From NCBI GenBank assembly GCA_003343685.1, contig QAKS01000111.1, forward strand, positions 1 through 9,604: a stretch of 9,604 nucleotides of DNA, written 5' to 3'. This DNA is from Clostridiales bacterium. GTDB lineage: Bacteria; Bacillota; Clostridia; Christensenellales; Christensenellaceae. The translations under genes were made by a program, and so were the position numbers. Shown here piece after piece: positions 7,460 to 9,604 of the stretch; position 1 is the first letter of the stretch, and every line of letters begins with the position of its first letter. The notes under the pieces are model-generated. The model did not search any database, was not told where the DNA came from, and was given only the letters and a program-made list of their open reading frames with translations.

Positions 7460-8425
7460 ATGGATCTTATCAACTATCAGCCTCAACAGGCATTTTTACA
7501 AAAGCATCTGCTCACCCTGTCCCCTTACACCAAAGACGAAATACTGCAGATTTTAAGCCTCGCTCTCAAACTAAAAGCAGAAACAAAGTCCGGACTGGAA
7601 CATCATCTTCTGAAAGGCAAGTCCCTTGCCATGATCTTTGCCAAAAGCTCTACCCGCACGCGCGTGTCCTTTGAAACGGGCATGGTACAGCTCGGGGGCT
7701 ATCCCCTTAACCTGTCCACAGCCGATATTCAGCTGGGCCGCGGTGAAACGATCTCCGATACCGCAAAGGTTCTCTCCCGCATGGTAGACTGCATTATGAT
7801 CCGCACCTTTGCGCAGGCCGACGTAGAAGGTCTTGCCGAGTTTGGCTCCATCCCCGTCATCAATGGCCTGACGGACGACTTCCATCCCTGTCAGGCATTG
7901 GCGGACGTCATGACTATCTATGAGCACAAGGGCGCTATAGATGGGCTGAAAATGGCATTTATCGGAGATGGAAATAACGTTGCCCATTCACTCATGCTGA
8001 TCTGCGCAAAATTGGGCATTGATTTCTCCATCGGCTGCCCCCCCGGGTTTGAGCCCTCTCCGTCCGTCGTTTCCGACGCCGTTGCCTTTGCCAAAGAGAG
8101 CGGTGCTGTCATTACTGTGACGAACGATGCAAAGCAGGCGATTCGGGACGCAGATGCCGTCTATACGGACGTATGGGCCAGCATGGGTCAGGAGAGTGAA
8201 TTCGAAGAGAAGTCAAAACATTTCATTCCCTATCAGGTCAATACGGCACTCACCTCTTATGCCAAGGATGATTTTATCTTCCTGCACTGTCTGCCTGCTC
8301 ACCGCGGCGAGGAGGTCTCTGCAGAGATCATCGACGGTCCACACAGCGTAGTGTTTGACGAAGCCGAAAACCGGCTGCATGCTCAAAAGGCTGTCCTCGT
8401 CAAACTGATGAACGGCGGCAACTGA
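7460..8425 (+). CDS. argF: Ornithine carbamoyltransferase
   Basis: Transfers the carbamoyl group of carbamoyl phosphate to ornithine, giving citrulline. The protein has 321 aa, standard for the trimeric enzyme. The carbamoyl-phosphate loop is S63-S64-T65-R66-T67-R68, the HPCQ motif is at 142-145, and the ornithine loop DVWASMG starts at D237. The active-site motif HCLPAHRG has C277. The DxWxSMG and HCLPA motifs separate it from aspartate carbamoyltransferase. It could in principle be catabolic (ArcB), but its place after argCBD and the operators upstream make the biosynthetic role much more likely. AGGAGG at 7449-7454 precedes the ATG by 5 nt. Its TGA stop shares one base with the ATG of the next gene (TGATG). 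carA and carB are not here. Confidence 0.97.
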   Translation: MDLINYQPQQAFLQKHLLTLSPYTKDEILQILSLALKLKAETKSGLEHHLLKGKSLAMIFAKSSTRTRVSFETGMVQLGGYPLNLSTADIQLGRGETISDTAKVLSRMVDCIMIRTFAQADVEGLAEFGSIPVINGLTDDFHPCQALADVMTIYEHKGAIDGLKMAFIGDGNNVAHSLMLICAKLGIDFSIGCPPGFEPSPSVVSDAVAFAKESGAVITVTNDAKQAIRDADAVYTDVWASMGQESEFEEKSKHFIPYQVNTALTSYAKDDFIFLHCLPAHRGEEVSAEIIDGPHSVVFDEAENRLHAQKAVLVKLMNGGN

Positions 8426-8946
8426 TGGAAAAGATTATTTTACGGCGTGCGGAGGAAACCGATGCACCCGAGATACTTCGGATCACTCATGAGGCATTTT
8501 CTCTTTATGCTGAGGCGGTCAGAAAAAAAGAAAGCATCAAAGCCCTCTATGAAACGTTGGAGACAGTCCGGAGCGATATTTCCAATATCAACGTTTTTGT
8601 ATGCGAATTGGACGGGCAGATTATCGGCAGCGTTCGCTACCGCCTTCTGGATGATGGCATCGCCTATCTCAGCCGGTTTGCCATGGATCCTGAGGTACAG
8701 AATCTTGGCCTTGGCGGGCTTCTTTTGGAGCGCGTTCGTCAGGAATGCCTTGCGGTCGGCGTCCGCGCAATCGCCCTGCATACCGCAAGCCGCATGCGCT
8801 CGTCTGTGGCTTTCTATCTGAAAAACGGCTACTATATTCACAGCATCGAACGCTCATCCGAATATATCCGCGCTTTTATGGTAAACGAGCTGGTCACCAT
8901 GGACGAGTTGTTTGATTATGAAAGCATCGTAAAGAAGTCAGTTTAA
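8425..8946 (+). CDS. GNAT N-acetyltransferase coupled to argF; candidate N-acetylglutamate synthase
   Basis: Single-domain GCN5-related acetyltransferase, 173 aa. Strand beta-1 is IILRRAEETDAPEI. Strands beta-2 to beta-4 include VFVCELDGQIIGSVRYR and AYLSRFAMDP. The acetyl-CoA pyrophosphate loop is Q92-N-L-G95-L-G97 in VQNLGLGGLL. The typical late GNAT segment FYLKNGY follows. The ATG at 8425 overlaps the argF stop as TGATG, which implies reinitiation by the same ribosomes and membership of the arg operon. The operon lacks argJ and argA, so a natural guess is a short N-acetylglutamate synthase supplying the first pathway intermediate; the 174-aa mycobacterial ArgA is a precedent for size and fold. 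GNAT substrates cannot be read from motifs, so it might instead acetylate another amine or a protein. The fold is near certain; the substrate is a hypothesis. Confidence 0.9.
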   Translation: MEKIILRRAEETDAPEILRITHEAFSLYAEAVRKKESIKALYETLETVRSDISNINVFVCELDGQIIGSVRYRLLDDGIAYLSRFAMDPEVQNLGLGGLLLERVRQECLAVGVRAIALHTASRMRSSVAFYLKNGYYIHSIERSSEYIRAFMVNELVTMDELFDYESIVKKSV

Positions 8947-9510
8947 TTCATCCAGCGTCAGAGTATATCCATGCAGGCAGTTGTCCATAAAATACCGAAC
9001 CTCTTTCGCATCAATTAGGGATAGCTCATGTGCTATCCTTTTTTTTGCCTTCTGAAATTCCATGTTCCCGCTCTGAACTTCCTCAATGCACTTGATATAA
9101 GCCGCCAACTTATCTGCGTATTTTACAATTTTATACTCTTCGCTCTCTTCCGCACAGATAAGCTCTCTGTAATCCTGCTCCAGTTCCGGCGGCACCATAT
9201 CGATCATCCTCTCCGCAGCGACCCGTTCAATTTCTTTATATGCATTTTTTATTTTGGGATTAAAATATTTGATCGGCGTCGGCAAGTCTCCCGTGATCAC
9301 CTCGCTCGTCTCGTGGAATACTGCCAGCGCCATAATGTGCTCAGCGTCCACCTCTCCCCCGAACATCCTGTTTCTTATCAGCGCAAGGGCGTGGGCAATA
9401 ATCGCTACATCCAAAGAATGCTCCTTGACGTTTTCGCTTTGTGTATTCCGCATGATTCCCCATCGCCTGATATTTTTCATTCTGGAAATATATGCGTAAA
9501 AGTTATACAT
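8938..9510 (-). CDS. yfbR: YfbR-like HD-domain 5'-deoxynucleotidase
   Basis: HD-superfamily metal-dependent phosphohydrolase resembling YfbR, which dephosphorylates deoxyribonucleoside 5'-monophosphates in the cytoplasm. The protein has 190 aa against 199 in E. coli and matches along its length: R16-W17 (RRWGIMRNTQSENVKEHS), H31, H66, E70 and D75 in SEVITGDLPTPIKYFN, D133 in VKYADKLAAYIKC, and a C-terminus like YfbR's ending LTLDELN. The oddity is at position 67, where the HD dyad reads His-Glu (codon GAG at 9312-9310). The ATG at 9510 fits the family N-terminus and has AAAGGA about 9 nt upstream. It converges with the GNAT gene, and the two stop ends overlap by 9 bp (8938-8946). No minus-strand terminator is seen beyond its stop, so its transcript may run antisense into the arg operon. 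Confidence 0.92.
   Translation of the reverse strand: MYNFYAYISRMKNIRRWGIMRNTQSENVKEHSLDVAIIAHALALIRNRMFGGEVDAEHIMALAVFHETSEVITGDLPTPIKYFNPKIKNAYKEIERVAAERMIDMVPPELEQDYRELICAEESEEYKIVKYADKLAAYIKCIEEVQSGNMEFQKAKKRIAHELSLIDAKEVRYFMDNCLHGYTLTLDELN
9019..9046 (+). terminator. Intrinsic terminator of the arginine operon, inside yfbR
   Basis: On the plus strand a perfect 7-bp stem (GGATAGC at 9019-9025, GCTATCC at 9032-9038) with a 6-nt loop is followed at once by eight T residues (9039-9046). The stem can extend by one G-T and one A-T pair. Read from the minus strand the hairpin is not followed by T residues, so it is one-directional. It ends transcription 73 nt after the GNAT stop, while lying in the coding sequence for KKRIAHELS of the convergent yfbR gene. 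Confidence 0.85.
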
Positions 9511-9534
9511 TTCAACTGTTCCTTTCTATACGTA

Positions 9535-9563
9535 TTAACAGAAGCTATTCTGTCATATATATT
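9535..9563 (+). promoter_or_regulatory. Probable sigma-A-type promoter of the gene at the right edge
   Basis: TTAACA (9535-9540) and TATATT (9558-9563) are 17 bp apart, each a five-of-six match to the consensus hexamers. The -10 box ends 20 bp before the ATG at 9584. The promoter is divergent from yfbR, for which I could not find a convincing promoter of its own in 9511-9604. Confidence 0.55.
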
Positions 9564-9583
9564 TAACAAAAAAGGCGGTCTCT

Positions 9584-9604
9584 ATGAAAACCAACAAAAA
9601 ATCC
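9584..9604 (+). CDS. Start of an unidentified gene running off the window
   Basis: Only seven codons are visible (MKTNKKS). The call rests on an AGGCGG-type ribosome binding site (9573-9578) 5 nt before the ATG, and on the promoter-like pair at 9535-9563. The basic N-terminus could be the start of a signal peptide or of a cytoplasmic protein; no function can be given. Confidence 0.45.

Overview
The window reads as ordinary chromosome of a Bacillota bacterium, most likely class Clostridia, with roughly balanced GC content. The reasons are strong GGAGG-type ribosome binding sites, sigma-A-like promoters, a YknXYZ-like exporter with a membrane-anchored adaptor, and Firmicutes-style ArgR (AhrC) operators. 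The genus cannot be named from the sequence alone. I see no mobile elements, CRISPR arrays, rRNA or tRNA genes.

Layout. Positions 1-1103 (minus) hold the first 367 codons of DNA topoisomerase I (topA); its own promoter lies in the 1104-1300 gap. Positions 1301-4165 (minus) form a three-gene operon for a MacAB/YknXYZ-type ABC exporter: adaptor, ATPase, permease. The adaptor and ATPase meet at a TTGA overlap with a TTG start, and the ATPase and permease overlap by 14 bp. A 134-bp divergent gap (4166-4299) separates it from an arginine biosynthesis operon on the plus strand: argC, argB, argD, argF, and a GNAT acetyltransferase whose ATG shares one base with the argF stop. Two ArgR-type operators overlap the argC promoter. 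The GNAT gene converges with, and overlaps by 9 bp, a minus-strand YfbR-like HD-domain 5'-deoxynucleotidase (8938-9510). Another plus-strand gene probably begins at 9584 and runs out of the window.

How the genes work together. ArgB phosphorylates N-acetylglutamate, ArgC reduces the acyl phosphate, ArgD transaminates the semialdehyde to N-acetylornithine, and ArgF carbamoylates ornithine to citrulline. The cluster has no argJ or argE to release ornithine and no classical argA. Its ArgB carries the N-terminal helix and C-terminal residues of arginine-inhibited kinases, which usually go with the ArgJ recycling pathway. The coupled 173-aa GNAT is therefore a candidate short N-acetylglutamate synthase, but this is inference.

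The points most worth a second look are: the GNAT as a possible NAG synthase; the tandem ARG boxes on the argC promoter; the arg-operon terminator buried inside the coding sequence of the convergent yfbR gene; and a Glu in place of Asp in the HD metal motif of that YfbR protein. I found no clear evidence of a wholly new system.
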